Position numbers and translations under genes: made by a program
Assembly: GCA_963780345.1 (NCBI GenBank)
Contig: CAWABU010000004.1
Location: forward strand, 248,001-312,000
From: PALSA-693 sp963780345
GTDB taxonomy: Bacteria > Actinomycetota > Acidimicrobiia > Acidimicrobiales > Palsa-688
Direction of reading: 5' to 3'
DNA: 64,000 nucleotides
Shown: positions 25,636 to 34,804 of the stretch, piece by piece
How positions within the stretch are numbered: the stretch's first letter is position 1
How the letters are laid out: the number at the start of each line of letters is the position of its first letter
Notes under the pieces: model-generated
The model's database searches: none
What the model saw: the letters and a program-made list of their open reading frames with translations, nothing else
Told to the model about the DNA's origin: nothing

Positions 25636-26666
25636 GGTCGCTCGAGCGCCTCCAGGATCAAGGGGAAGGTGTCGGTCGGGGCGTCGTTCCCCATGAACGT
25701 GTCGAGATGGCCGTAGCCGGGAATTACCCGGCGGACATACCGCTCGGGTCCGTGCGCTCCGACCAGCCAGTCGTAGGTTTTTTGGGTCGAGGACGGCAGC
25801 CAGGTCTGATTGAGCTCGCCCGACAGGAAGGTGATGGGCAGGTCAAAAGGCGCGGGATTGAGATAGCTGGGTGGCTCCGGGGACCCGTACCGGTCAGTGT
25901 TTCTCCGCCTTCCATAGTCGAACGCCCGGGAGGAGCCATGGGCCACCACCTGGCTGAAATGCCGGAGGGCCAGGATGTTGCAGCCGCCGAATTGAGCGCG
26001 GAGCTGGTCGTGGGTCTCCTGGCTGAGCCGGGCGTGATGGTAAAGGTGTCCGTAGATAAACGTGAGCCGGTGGCAGAAGGTGCTCTTGCACTCATGGTGC
26101 ACGGCGTCGGTCGTCTTCCCGAAGGCCCATTGGAAAAGGGGATAGCCGTCATCGTCGGACGGCGACATCCTGGTGAGCCCCAGTTGGGCCATCCGGTAGG
26201 CCAGGCCGATGCGGGCTTTGAACCGGCTGGCGACCGGAACGTCGAAGTGCAGGGCCACCTGCGAGGCGACGACGCTGCGAACAGCAGGAACCAGCCCCAG
26301 GCTCATGGACATGAAAAACACGGCCGATCCGCCGCAATGGGCCACGACCTGAATGGAATCCGCCCCGGTGGCCTCACAGACCTTCTGGACCGCCGCCGGA
26401 ATGTCGTGGCGGGCGGCGTCATCGAGGGTGAACTGACGGAGAGGATGCTGCGTGCTCCCCCGCCAGTCCAGTAACCACACGTCGAATCCCCGGCCCGCCA
26501 GATATTCGACGAAGTTGGGCCGCTGCGTCGGCAGGGCGAACATGTGGCTGGACACCGCCACCCCGTGCACCAGCAGGACCGGACCCAGGTCCCCGCCCTG
26601 GACGCGGGTGAGCGTCACTGGCGCCTGGTCCTTGACGACCAGGCTATGCGCCTTCGAATCGATCAT
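25632..26666 (-). CDS. Alpha/beta hydrolase with Cys nucleophile
   Basis: A 344-aa alpha/beta hydrolase: LLVHGVAVSSHMF (oxyanion loop, about residue 30), WLLDWRGS, the nucleophile elbow AHCGGS where Ser is replaced by Cys (about residue 108), and a late His in IPGYGHLDTFMG. Cys at this position is known in PHA synthases and dienelactone hydrolases. ATG 26666 shares one base with the stop of the upstream GMC gene (TGATG), and the 3' end overlaps the second GMC gene by 4 bp, so the three proteins are translationally coupled. From memory, related domains occur fused to the C-terminus of cholesterol-oxidase-like proteins, which suggests one enzyme complex acting on a lipid or sterol ester. Confidence 0.75.
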   Translation of the reverse strand: MIDSKAHSLVVKDQAPVTLTRVQGGDLGPVLLVHGVAVSSHMFALPTQRPNFVEYLAGRGFDVWLLDWRGSTQHPLRQFTLDDAARHDIPAAVQKVCEATGADSIQVVAHCGGSAVFFMSMSLGLVPAVRSVVASQVALHFDVPVASRFKARIGLAYRMAQLGLTRMSPSDDDGYPLFQWAFGKTTDAVHHECKSTFCHRLTFIYGHLYHHARLSQETHDQLRAQFGGCNILALRHFSQVVAHGSSRAFDYGRRRNTDRYGSPEPPSYLNPAPFDLPITFLSGELNQTWLPSSTQKTYDWLVGAHGPERYVRRVIPGYGHLDTFMGNDAPTDTFPLILEALERP

Positions 26667-28939
26667 CACCGATCCAGCTTGGACCGGACGAAGACATCGA
26701 ACAGGGTCCCCGTGAAGAACCCGGCGAAGCGACCCAGCAAACCCACCTCGCCGTAAGGTCGCCCGCGGCCGCTCATGCGCAGGGTGCTGAGTTGCCGGGC
26801 AAACATCGGGAGACTCAACCTCAAGACGCCGGTGGCCTCCTGGTGGTCCGCGGTCTCGCCTCCGGTGAGGGTGGCGTAAAGAGTCGTAGTGGACGCCCAC
26901 ACGTCGAAGTGGCCGTGGTCCCACACCTCCTTGTAACCACTGAGCACGTAGGGGCGCCCGTCCCGGCCCTGGAAGGGAAGGTTGTACAGCATCTTGCGCC
27001 GGTAGAAGCCGCCCGCCGCGGTGAACAAGTGAAACGTGCCGCGGGCGATGGGCGCTCCCGCGGGGTCGGTGTAGCCGTCCACCCACACGGTGCCGTCGGC
27101 GGCAGCCGAGTGCGTGGGCTCGGCGAGGAACAAGGCCAGGTTGGTGATCGACAGGGTCACCCGAAACCGGGCCCGAATGGGGGTCGCCCCCGGGGAGGCC
27201 GCCCCAACCGGCGTCAGCGTGCCCTCCATGGTCTCGGTCATGCGCATGCCCACACTTGGAGTCCGCGGTGGCGGGGTGCCGCCCTCGGGCACCCGGACCC
27301 GATCCTCGGGCAGCGGCAAGGGCGACGCCAGACCCCGCTCCGGCGCCATCCACCCGGCGTCGCCGGTCATTCGGCGGATGGCCCGTTCGACGCAGCGTTC
27401 GGCGACGGCGGCGATGGTGCTTGACGGATTGGCCCCGGTCGCGACCGGAATGATGGCGCCGTCCACGACGTACAGCCCCGGATAGCCGAACACTTCCCCG
27501 TCGGGATCGACCACTCCGTCGGCCGCGGTCGGCCCCATCGGGCAGCCGCCCAGATTGTGAACCGACACCGGCTGATGCAGGAACCGCCACGCCGGGTTCG
27601 GTTCGTAAGAGCCCCCCAGGGCGGTGGCCACATCCGTGCAGAGGCCCGACTCCGCCACGTACAGCGGGAGGTTGGGTGGGACGTCCCACTGCACTCTGAT
27701 CTGCGGCCGACCCGCGATCAGGCGGATGGTGCCGTTGGCCTGGTCCCGGCCCATGGCCAGGAAGATGGCCGATCGATCCCGCTCTTCCGTCAGGCGCTGA
27801 CTGATCCGCCCGGACTTGTGGTCCGCCGCGGCCGCGACCTCATCGAAGATGATCTCGCCGGCGTCCCAGACGGTGGTGTTCGGGTTGATCACCTGCAGCA
27901 GCCCGGCGATCAGGTTGGGGTATCCGCCCTCTTCGAGAACAAACCAGGTGCGGTCGGTCGGCGACCGGTCGTCGTAGACCAGGCCGGTGGTGATCGTCGG
28001 GCCTCGACCCGGGTCGTCCAAGGCCTGAGTGTCAAAGGCGAAACCCAGGAAGTCGCCGTTCGCCGAATAGCGCCGGCCGAGCCATTCGGAAATATCCGGG
28101 AGGGTGCGATAGTGGTCCCGGCTGCGCAATAGCAGCTCGGTGGAGTTGATGGCGCCGGCGCACACAAATACCGCCGGGGCCGTGACCTCCCCGGCCGCGT
28201 TCGCCGCATGGTCCTGGTAGTGGACCACGTAGTGGTCGCCGTCCCGGGCAATATGGGTCACCTCGCACTGGGTTCCGACCTCGGCGCCGGCTCGCTCAGC
28301 CACGGCCAGGTAATTGGTGTCGAGGGTGTTCTTGGCCCCCACGTTGCACCCGATGTCGCACTCGCCGCAGTGCGTGCAACCGGATTGCTCCACGCCGAAC
28401 CGGTTGACGGCAGACTTGCCCAGCGGCCCGAAATTTACGGCCAGGTTGGGCCGGAACGACTGCTCCCGCCGGCCGAGTTCACTCGCCACCTTCTCCATCA
28501 GGAGGGTCTTGGCCGGCACCGGGTTGGGCTGGCCGTCGGCGATGGGCGCCACATCGAGCATGTACGCCACCAGGTCGTAATAGGGATCCAGCTCCTCCCG
28601 GCTGTAACCGGTCGGCCAGCCGGCCGCGAAGAGGTCGGCCGGGGGCCGATACGCCACGTTGGCGTAGATGAGGGACCCGCCCCCGTAGCCGGCGGCCTGC
28701 ACGACGCACACGTCGCTGAGCGGGCGGACGTCAAAGAGTCCCTGGTCCCTGGTCCAGAGCCAGCCGCCGTTCAGGAAGTCCGGGTCCCGGGGGAACGCGC
28801 CCCGCCCGTAGCGCCGGCCTCGTTCGAGCACCACCACTTGCTGGCCGGCCTGGGCCAGCCGGCAGGCGGACACCGCCCCGCCGAACCCGGTGCCTATGAC
28901 CACCGCATCGGCACTGGCTCTCATGGCGCCATCACGCAC
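26666..28939 (-). CDS. GMC-family oxidoreductase with C-terminal accessory domain (cholesterol oxidase-like)
   Basis: A 757-aa protein. Residues 1-540 are a GMC oxidoreductase: GTGFGG FAD motif (about 16-21), GGGSLIYANVAYRPP, a four-Cys stretch CTHCGECDIGCNVGAK near residue 190, YSANGDFLG and VHNLGGCPMG with the catalytic His. Residues 555-757 form an extra domain beginning MRMTETMEG, rich in beta strands and aromatic residues (YRRKMLYNLPFQG, GHFDVWASTTTLY), as found after GMC domains in some steroid-oxidase-like proteins. GTG 28939 has GGAAGG close upstream; ATG 28924 is the alternative. First gene of the operon and divergent from the LuxR regulator. Confidence 0.82.
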   Translation of the reverse strand: MRDGAMRASADAVVIGTGFGGAVSACRLAQAGQQVVVLERGRRYGRGAFPRDPDFLNGGWLWTRDQGLFDVRPLSDVCVVQAAGYGGGSLIYANVAYRPPADLFAAGWPTGYSREELDPYYDLVAYMLDVAPIADGQPNPVPAKTLLMEKVASELGRREQSFRPNLAVNFGPLGKSAVNRFGVEQSGCTHCGECDIGCNVGAKNTLDTNYLAVAERAGAEVGTQCEVTHIARDGDHYVVHYQDHAANAAGEVTAPAVFVCAGAINSTELLLRSRDHYRTLPDISEWLGRRYSANGDFLGFAFDTQALDDPGRGPTITTGLVYDDRSPTDRTWFVLEEGGYPNLIAGLLQVINPNTTVWDAGEIIFDEVAAAADHKSGRISQRLTEERDRSAIFLAMGRDQANGTIRLIAGRPQIRVQWDVPPNLPLYVAESGLCTDVATALGGSYEPNPAWRFLHQPVSVHNLGGCPMGPTAADGVVDPDGEVFGYPGLYVVDGAIIPVATGANPSSTIAAVAERCVERAIRRMTGDAGWMAPERGLASPLPLPEDRVRVPEGGTPPPRTPSVGMRMTETMEGTLTPVGAASPGATPIRARFRVTLSITNLALFLAEPTHSAAADGTVWVDGYTDPAGAPIARGTFHLFTAAGGFYRRKMLYNLPFQGRDGRPYVLSGYKEVWDHGHFDVWASTTTLYATLTGGETADHQEATGVLRLSLPMFARQLSTLRMSGRGRPYGEVGLLGRFAGFFTGTLFDVFVRSKLDR

Positions 28940-29062
28940 CTTCCCCGCCCTCTAGCTCCCGGTGTTGCGTCAGGTGCCAGCGTAGACGACTGACCCTTCG
29001 GGTTGCCGATTGCTGGCCATTTGGACAGGCGCGGCCGCCGGGTTTCGCCAAGACTGGTCTTC

Positions 29063-31887
29063 GTGGAGTTGCTGGAACGCGAGCGTGAGCTGGCAGCGGT
29101 GGACGAAGCGCTGGCGCGCCGGGGCCGCCTTCTTGTCGTTGAGGCCGGAGTAGGGGTCGGCAAGACCGCATTGGTCGAGGCGGCTTGCGGGCGGGCGAGA
29201 GCGCTCGACTATCAGGTGCTGCGATCGCGGGGGTCGGAGCTGGAAGCTGAGTTTGCCTTCGGGGTGGTCCGCCAGCTCTTTGAACGGCGCCTCGTAGGCG
29301 CCGGGCCAGAGGAGAGAAAGAACCTGCTGGCCGGGCCGGCCGCGGCCGTCGGGCCACTGCTCTCGACCGCCCCTGTCGAGGGGCCCTCGGACCGGTCATT
29401 CGCGGTCCTCCATGGCCTGTACTGGCTGGTCTGCAATCTGGCGGCATCCGCCCCGCTGCTTCTGGTGATTGATGACGGGCACTGGGGGGATGACCCCTCC
29501 GTGCGCTGGCTGGCCTATCTGGCCTCGCGGCTGGAGGGACTGTCGGTCTCGTTACTGATTTCGATGCGGCCCGACTACCCGGCTCGTACCAGGAGGTCGC
29601 TGCTGGCCCTACGCGGCGAGGCCGCGGCCGTGCTGCGGCCGGGGTTGCTGAGCCTCGACGCCGTGCGGTTGATCGCTCGCGGGAGGCTCGGCGAAGCCGC
29701 CACCGACCAGCTGTGCGAGGCGGTGTGGACCGCAAGTGGCGGCAATCCCCTGTATGCGACCGAGTTGACGCGGGCCGTCAAGGTCGCCGCTGGACGGCAG
29801 GGTGGCGGCGATCCCGTCGCCAGCCTCGCCGGTCTCGCCGGCGGGGTGGAGGAGATCGGCCGCCGGGTGATCGAGCGGGTCGGCGCCCTCGATCCCGCGG
29901 GATTAGGCCTGGCCCGGGCGCTGGCGGTGCTCGGCGACGGCGGCGAGCTGCGGCATGCCGCGGCCCTGGTCAACCTCGACATGAGCGCGGCGGCCCGTCT
30001 CGCGGCCGGCCTGGTGCGGATCGAGGTGCTGGCCGAGGACCGTCCGATCCGGTTTGTTCACCCTGTCGTTCGTGATGCGCTGGAGGCCTCGCTCGACCAC
30101 AGCGAGCGAGATTCCATCCACCACGCCGCCGCCTACCTGTTGCACGACGCCGGGGCGCCGGCCGGGAGCGTCGCCGCCCACCTGGTCGGGGTGGCCCCGG
30201 CCGGCGATGGATGGACGCTGGCGCGGCTCTGTGAGGCCGCCAAAGAGGCCCTCGGCGCGGGCGCGCCGCAGGCCGCGGCCGATCTCCTGGGCCGGGCGCT
30301 ACTCGAGCCCCCCGGGCCCGGCGAGCGGGTCGAGCTCCTGCGCCAGGCCGCTCGGGCCGAGGTGAGCGCGGGCCGCGACCGGGGGTGGGCGCGGTTGCAG
30401 GAGGCGCTCGTTCTCACCCGCGATCCCCGCCAGCGCGCCGAGATCGCCCTGGAGGTGGGTGAGGCCTACGCGGCGTTGTTCAGGTGGACCGAAGCGGTCG
30501 ACGCCATGGAACAGGCCCTCTCGGAGCTGGGCGACGCCGACGACGGGCTGGCGGGCCGGCTCGAGGGACAACTGGTCGTCGCTTGCCTTCACGACGCCCG
30601 CCGGGCGGCGCGGGCCGGGCCCGTCCTGGCCCGGCTTATGGATCGCCGCCCCCGCGACAGTGCGGCGGAGGCGCTTGCTGTCGCCCAGGGGATGGCCATG
30701 GTCCTCGGGGGCGGGCCCGCCCAACAGGCGGCCGCGCCGTTGGAACAGGCGCTCCGGAACGCGCCCGGCGCGCCGAGAACTGGGACACCCGGGCTGCCCT
30801 GCTCTGGAGCCTGATCACCGCCGAACGCTTCGAAGCGGTGGAGGCGGCGCTCGAACCGATGCTGGCCGACGTTCGACAGTCCGGCAGTGCCCGCGGTCTG
30901 GTGGCCGTGTACAGCGCCCTCGGTTTCCTCAAGCTCCGCCTCGGTGCTCTGCCCGAGGCCGACGCCGCCGCCCAGGTAGCCCTACGGGTGCTCCAAGAGG
31001 GCGACTTCACCCCTGGTCTTCCCTTCGCCGCCACCGTCCTGGCCGACGTCGCCGTCGAGGCCGGCGAGCTTGACGTGGCCGAGGAGCTGATTGCTCTCCT
31101 TCCCCAGGAGGGCTGGCCCGCCGGCGTCGGGACCGTGTTGATCCCCGCGGCGCGGGGCCGGCTGCGACTCGCCCAGGGCCGGGCCGCCGAGGCGGGGCGC
31201 GATTTCGAGACGTGCGCGTCGATGTTTAGCTCCGAGATCTGGGGTACCGAGATGCGAGACGTCGGCTACCTTCATGCTCGCGCCGGTGCCGCCCAGGCCC
31301 TGCTCCTGCTCGGGGACCGTGAGCAGGCCCGCCAGGCGGCCGAGGCGGAGCTGGCCGACGTGAGGGTGTTTGGTGCGCCCCGGGCGCTGGGGGTCGCCCT
31401 CCGGGCCGCCGGGCTCGCTGAGGGCAACAGCCGCGGGCTCGAACTCCTCAACGAATCCGTGGCCATGCTTCGTCGCTCGCCGGCGCTATTGGAGCGAGCC
31501 CACTCGCTCACCGAACAGGGAGCGGCGCTACGCCGAGCCGGCCGGCGGACGGCAGCTCGGGAGGCGCTGGGCGAAGCTCTCGACCTGGCCGCCAGCTGCG
31601 GCGCCCGGCCCCTGACGGCCCGCACCCGAGAAGAGCTCAAAGCGACCGGTGCCCGGCCGCGCCGGGTGTGGCGAAGCGGGGTCGAAGCGCTGACCCCCAG
31701 CGAGCTGCGGATTGCGCGGCTCGCGGCGGCGGGCCGCTCCAACCGCCAGATCGCCCAGGAACTGTATGTGACCCTCAAGACCGTCGAGGCCCACCTGTCC
31801 CGCGCCTACGCCAAGCTCGGAATCGACCGACGCGGTCAGCTCTCGGCCACCCTGCAGGGGGAAAAAAGTAGGGTGCCTACCCCCTAG
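29063..31887 (+). pseudogene. LAL-type LuxR regulator (AAA ATPase plus HTH) split by a single-base frameshift
   Basis: The first frame (29063-30814) codes the ATPase part: Walker A GVGVGKT near residue 30, Walker B LLLVIDDGHWGDD, then helical repeats. The reading continues in another frame from about 30775 (ENWDTRAALLW) to 31887 with more TPR-like helices and a C-terminal LuxR helix-turn-helix (LTPSELRIARLAAAGRSN then KTVEAHLSRAYAKLGI). Adding one base within 30752-30774 gives one LAL protein of about 940 aa. GTG 29063 places LLERERELA at the N-terminus, as in relatives. It faces the GMC operon over 123 bp, so it is the likely regulator of that operon. True mutation and sequence error cannot be told apart here. 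Confidence 0.8.
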
Positions 31888-31950
31888 CCAACGACCCGGC
31901 GTCGGTCCCATCCTTGCTTCGCACCCCTGCGACCCAAGGAGCCAATCCCG

Positions 31951-32385
31951 ATGACAACCACACTCGAGTGTTTTGAACGCGGCACGAAATCCTTCAATAC
32001 CCACGACGTCGAAGGCTTTGCGGCAGTGCTCGCCGACGACGTTGTCTTCGAGGCGCCGGGTGGAATGCGTGGCCAGGGCAAATCAGCGTGCGCCGGGTTC
32101 TTCAGTGGTTGGTGGGCGGCCTTCCCCGACGCCCACGTGGAGGTGCACGACCTGCACATCATCGACGACGTGGCGGTGGAGGTGGGGACGTTCACCGGGA
32201 CCCACCACGGCATCCTCCGCACACCGGCCGGCGACCTACCCCCGACCGGCCGTCCGGTCCGCGTGGGGTACACCCAGGTACTGCGCTTCCGAGACGGCCG
32301 GCATGCGTCTTTTCGCCTGATGTTCGACCGACTCGAGATGCTCGAGCAACTCGGACTGGCCGCGGGACCACGGGACGGGTCTTGA
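31951..32385 (+). CDS. SnoaL-like / NTF2-fold family protein
   Basis: A 144-aa protein with the NTF2-like pattern: an N-terminal helix (CFERGTKSFNTHDVEGFAAVL), VVFEAPGG, a second helix CAGFFSGWWAAFPDAHVEVHDL and strands VAVEVGTFTGTHHG and VGYTQVLRFRDG. Members range from polyketide cyclases and isomerases to carrier-like proteins, so no reaction is claimed. AAGGAG precedes ATG 31951. It begins 63 bp after the LuxR-type regulator on the same strand and may be co-transcribed with it. It is a distant relative of the SnoaL-like protein encoded at 12567. Confidence 0.65.
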   Translation: MTTTLECFERGTKSFNTHDVEGFAAVLADDVVFEAPGGMRGQGKSACAGFFSGWWAAFPDAHVEVHDLHIIDDVAVEVGTFTGTHHGILRTPAGDLPPTGRPVRVGYTQVLRFRDGRHASFRLMFDRLEMLEQLGLAAGPRDGS

Positions 32386-32615
32386 TCCATCAATGGTGAG
32401 GGGGTGCTGGTCGGTTTCTGTGTACCGGCAACGGCGCCCGATCACAGACGGCGGAAGCGCTCATCGACGTCATCTCAGTGCTTCAGCCATCTGATCGAAC
32501 TGTTCCAGCCGGCCGCCCGGTAATAGCGGGCCGCGGGTTCGCATTACCGCCCCATTGGCCGCTCGTTGCGCGATCCTGTTCTCGACCTTCACCGAGGAAA
32601 AGAGAGAGGGTTGCC

Positions 32616-33206
32616 ATGGAAACCGAAGCGCGGACTCTGCTCCGAGAGGAAGCCCGCTACTGGTGGATCCCCCTGATCACCGGCGTTGCCTGGCTGCTGG
32701 TCGCCTGGTTGGTGCTGCGGCTCAACCAGACGTCGGTCGCGACGGTGGGCGTGCTCATCGGCATTGTCCTCATTGCGGCGGGCGTCAACGAGGCCGCCAC
32801 GGCTGTCTTCGTGCCCGGCGGCTGGAAGGTGTGGCACATCATCATGGCGGTGATTTTCTTGCTGGGCGGGCTCTGGGGGCTCATTCGGCCGGTGAACACG
32901 TTCTTTGCGCTGGCGTCCGTTTTGGGCCTGGTGCTGATCCTCTACGGTTCGTTCGAGATCGCCCGTTCAATCGCGTCGCGCGCCATCAATCCCTTCTGGT
33001 GGGTCAACCTGATCGTCGGGATCTTGCTCATCCTGCTGGCCTTCTGGGTGTCCGGATCCGACCGGGTGTACGCCTTGCGGCAACGGGCGTACCTGATCCT
33101 CTTCTGGGTGGGCTTCCTGGCCCTGTTCAAGGGCATCTCCCAGATCATGGTGGCCTTCGGAATACGCCATGCCGGCCGGCACCTCGACGATCCGGCCACC
33201 AGGTGA
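32616..33206 (+). CDS. HdeD family membrane protein (DUF308)
   Basis: A 196-aa protein with six hydrophobic segments in three pairs: WWIPLITGVAWLLVAWLVL, VGVLIGIVLIAAGVNE, HIIMAVIFLLGGLWGLI, FALASVLGLVLILYGSFEI, WWVNLIVGILLILLAFWV and ILFWVGFLALFKGI. The repeated gapped Gly pattern and length are typical of HdeD, a membrane protein first linked to acid resistance in E. coli; the actinobacterial role is unknown. ATG 32616 follows AGAGAGGG. The upstream 230 bp hold no recognisable gene, only a short CGGTAAT/ATTACCG inverted repeat near 32520-32550. Confidence 0.8.
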   Translation: METEARTLLREEARYWWIPLITGVAWLLVAWLVLRLNQTSVATVGVLIGIVLIAAGVNEAATAVFVPGGWKVWHIIMAVIFLLGGLWGLIRPVNTFFALASVLGLVLILYGSFEIARSIASRAINPFWWVNLIVGILLILLAFWVSGSDRVYALRQRAYLILFWVGFLALFKGISQIMVAFGIRHAGRHLDDPATR

Positions 33207-33228
33207 CCAACCATCGCCTGGGCCCGTA

Positions 33229-33735
33229 GTGGGCGAATCACCGCCACCTCGTGAGTCCCGGTGGCCGCTCGTCGTGGCCACCGGTCTGTCGATTGTGGTC
33301 GCGGCCCTCATCGTTCTGTGGGTCCTCTACGCCCACCCTGTCAACCACTGGCTGGGCGTGCACACCGGAACGGTCAACGAGTCAGGTCCGTACTACGGAT
33401 TCTGGTCCGGGTTCGGTTCGGACCTCGCCGAGTTCGGCATCCTGGGCGCCGTCGGCACCGCCATCTATCAGCTGGTGAAGAAATACAACTGTCACGAGCC
33501 GGGCTGCTGGCGAGTGGGAACCCATCCGGCCGCTGGCGGCCAGTTTCTACTGTGCTACCACCACCACCCCGACTTCCACGGCTTGAAGCCGACCCACGAC
33601 CTGATCGTTCGATTGCACCGCCAGCACCTCGAGCAGCAAGCCGCCATCCACGAGAGGCTCCGTGAAATCCACCGGAGCATCGGTGCGCCAGCCACGTCGC
33701 ATAACGCCGATCAAACGAGCAGCGAGGTTCAGTAG
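33229..33735 (+). CDS. Small membrane protein with C-terminal Cys/His motif (unknown function)
   Basis: A 168-aa protein with one or two hydrophobic segments (WPLVVATGLSIVVAALIVLWVLY, then FGSDLAEFGILGAVGTAIY), followed by a soluble tail with NCHEPGCW, a LCYHHHPD stretch and a basic, amphipathic helix (LIVRLHRQHLEQQAAIHERLREIH). The spaced Cys and His residues could bind a metal, but the family is not one I can name. Similar small proteins occur in actinobacteria and their phages. GTG 33229 is preferred; an ATG at 33169 would overlap HdeD by 38 bp. It is convergent with the redoxin gene, 17 bp apart. Confidence 0.55.
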   Translation: MGESPPPRESRWPLVVATGLSIVVAALIVLWVLYAHPVNHWLGVHTGTVNESGPYYGFWSGFGSDLAEFGILGAVGTAIYQLVKKYNCHEPGCWRVGTHPAAGGQFLLCYHHHPDFHGLKPTHDLIVRLHRQHLEQQAAIHERLREIHRSIGAPATSHNADQTSSEVQ

Positions 33736-33752
33736 CAGCTGGCCGGTCGCCG

Positions 33753-34739
33753 TCACCCAAACGTGAAGACGTACACTTCGACGCCGGCATCGAGAAACTG
33801 GATGTCGAAGCGCCGGTCGACGATCGGGCCGGTCTGGCGGATCAGCTGGTAGAGGCGGGAATCGACCACGGAGCCGTGGCCGTTCTCGTCGACGTCGAGG
33901 CCGTGCACCGCTCCCGGCGGGTTCCCGTCGATGCGGACCCGGAAGGCCACGGACCGATCCCGCACCGCGGGCCGCATGACCAGGTGCAGGTCTCGGGCCC
34001 GAAAGGCAAAACTGATGGCGCCACCCGGTTCCTCCACCACGGTGGCGACTGGGCCCATCCGCCACTCACCGGAAAGCGCCCACTGGTTTCGCCCCAACGA
34101 TGAAGGCACCGTGTACCGGTGCGACCGATCTCGCAGCTCGCCGTCCGGGGAGGCAAAGCCCTGGGTCTGCTCGTAGCCAACGTAGGTCTCCGGCGTGCCC
34201 AGTTGATCCCAATCGGCCGGCAGTTCGACGCCCTGCGGTTCGAGTCGGACCAGCGGGCCATCGACATCGGCGCCGGCCTGGGTCAGCAGCATCTGCAAGA
34301 CCCGCTCCGACTCCTGGTAATCACCTTCGCCAAAGCGGTGGTGGCGGATCCCGCCCTGGGGGTCAATGAAGTACAGCGCGGGCCAGTAGTGATTGTTGAA
34401 CGCCTGCCAGGCGGCGTAGTCGTTGTCGACGGCCATCGGGTAGCGGACGTCCATCGCCTCGAGGGCGACCCGCACCCCCTCGAGGTCTTTCTCAAAATCG
34501 AACTCCGGTGTCTGCACGCCGATGACGGCCAGCCCCTGGTCCGCATACTTGTCCGCCCAGGCCCGCACGTAGGGCAGCGACCGAATCCAGTTGATGCAGG
34601 TGTAGGTCCCGAAGCTGACCAGGACGACCCGCCCGTGAAGGGCGTCGGCGGTGACCGGACCGGAGTTGAGCCAGGCGTTGGCCCCGTCCATGGCGGGCAG
34701 GCGGCCCTCGGCGGGATATTCGTTGCGATGGCGAAGCAC
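33753..34739 (-). CDS. DipZ-like thioredoxin-fold protein with degraded CxxC motif
   Basis: A 328-aa protein matching the soluble part of DipZ: a thioredoxin domain (residues 20-165) followed by a beta-rich C-terminal domain ending in RFDIQFLDAGVEVYVFTFG. The active site reads TYTCINWIRSLPYVRAW, whereas DipZ-type proteins have CINC; the second Cys is Trp, so normal dithiol exchange is not possible, though a one-Cys peroxidase or glutathionylation role is. FGEGDYQESERVLQMLL is a typical DipZ helix. No DsbD membrane domain or signal peptide is present, unlike true DipZ. The GTG start lies 66 bp from the divergent TetR gene. Single gene. Confidence 0.68.
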   Translation of the reverse strand: MLRHRNEYPAEGRLPAMDGANAWLNSGPVTADALHGRVVLVSFGTYTCINWIRSLPYVRAWADKYADQGLAVIGVQTPEFDFEKDLEGVRVALEAMDVRYPMAVDNDYAAWQAFNNHYWPALYFIDPQGGIRHHRFGEGDYQESERVLQMLLTQAGADVDGPLVRLEPQGVELPADWDQLGTPETYVGYEQTQGFASPDGELRDRSHRYTVPSSLGRNQWALSGEWRMGPVATVVEEPGGAISFAFRARDLHLVMRPAVRDRSVAFRVRIDGNPPGAVHGLDVDENGHGSVVDSRLYQLIRQTGPIVDRRFDIQFLDAGVEVYVFTFG

Positions 34740-34768
34740 AGGCGCCTGATGTTAAACGCCCCAACGCC

Positions 34769-34798
34769 CTATACACACGTATAGTCCGCTGCTATGAT
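34769..34798 (+). promoter_or_regulatory. TetR promoter with overlapping palindromic operator
   Basis: A perfect inverted repeat CTATAC-ACAC-GTATAG lies at 34769-34784. TATGAT at 34793-34798 is a good -10 hexamer; 17 bp upstream, TATACA (34770-34775) can serve as -35 and is inside the palindrome. Transcription would begin near 34805, at the GTG start itself, so the message may be leaderless. Autorepression by the TetR product is the simplest reading. Confidence 0.55.
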
Positions 34799-34804
34799 CG
34801 TGCA

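Noticed and set aside
32500..32570. A tRNA-like GGGTTCGC stretch
   Set aside because: No cloverleaf could be drawn: acceptor and anticodon stems are missing; only a short CGGTAAT/ATTACCG pair exists.
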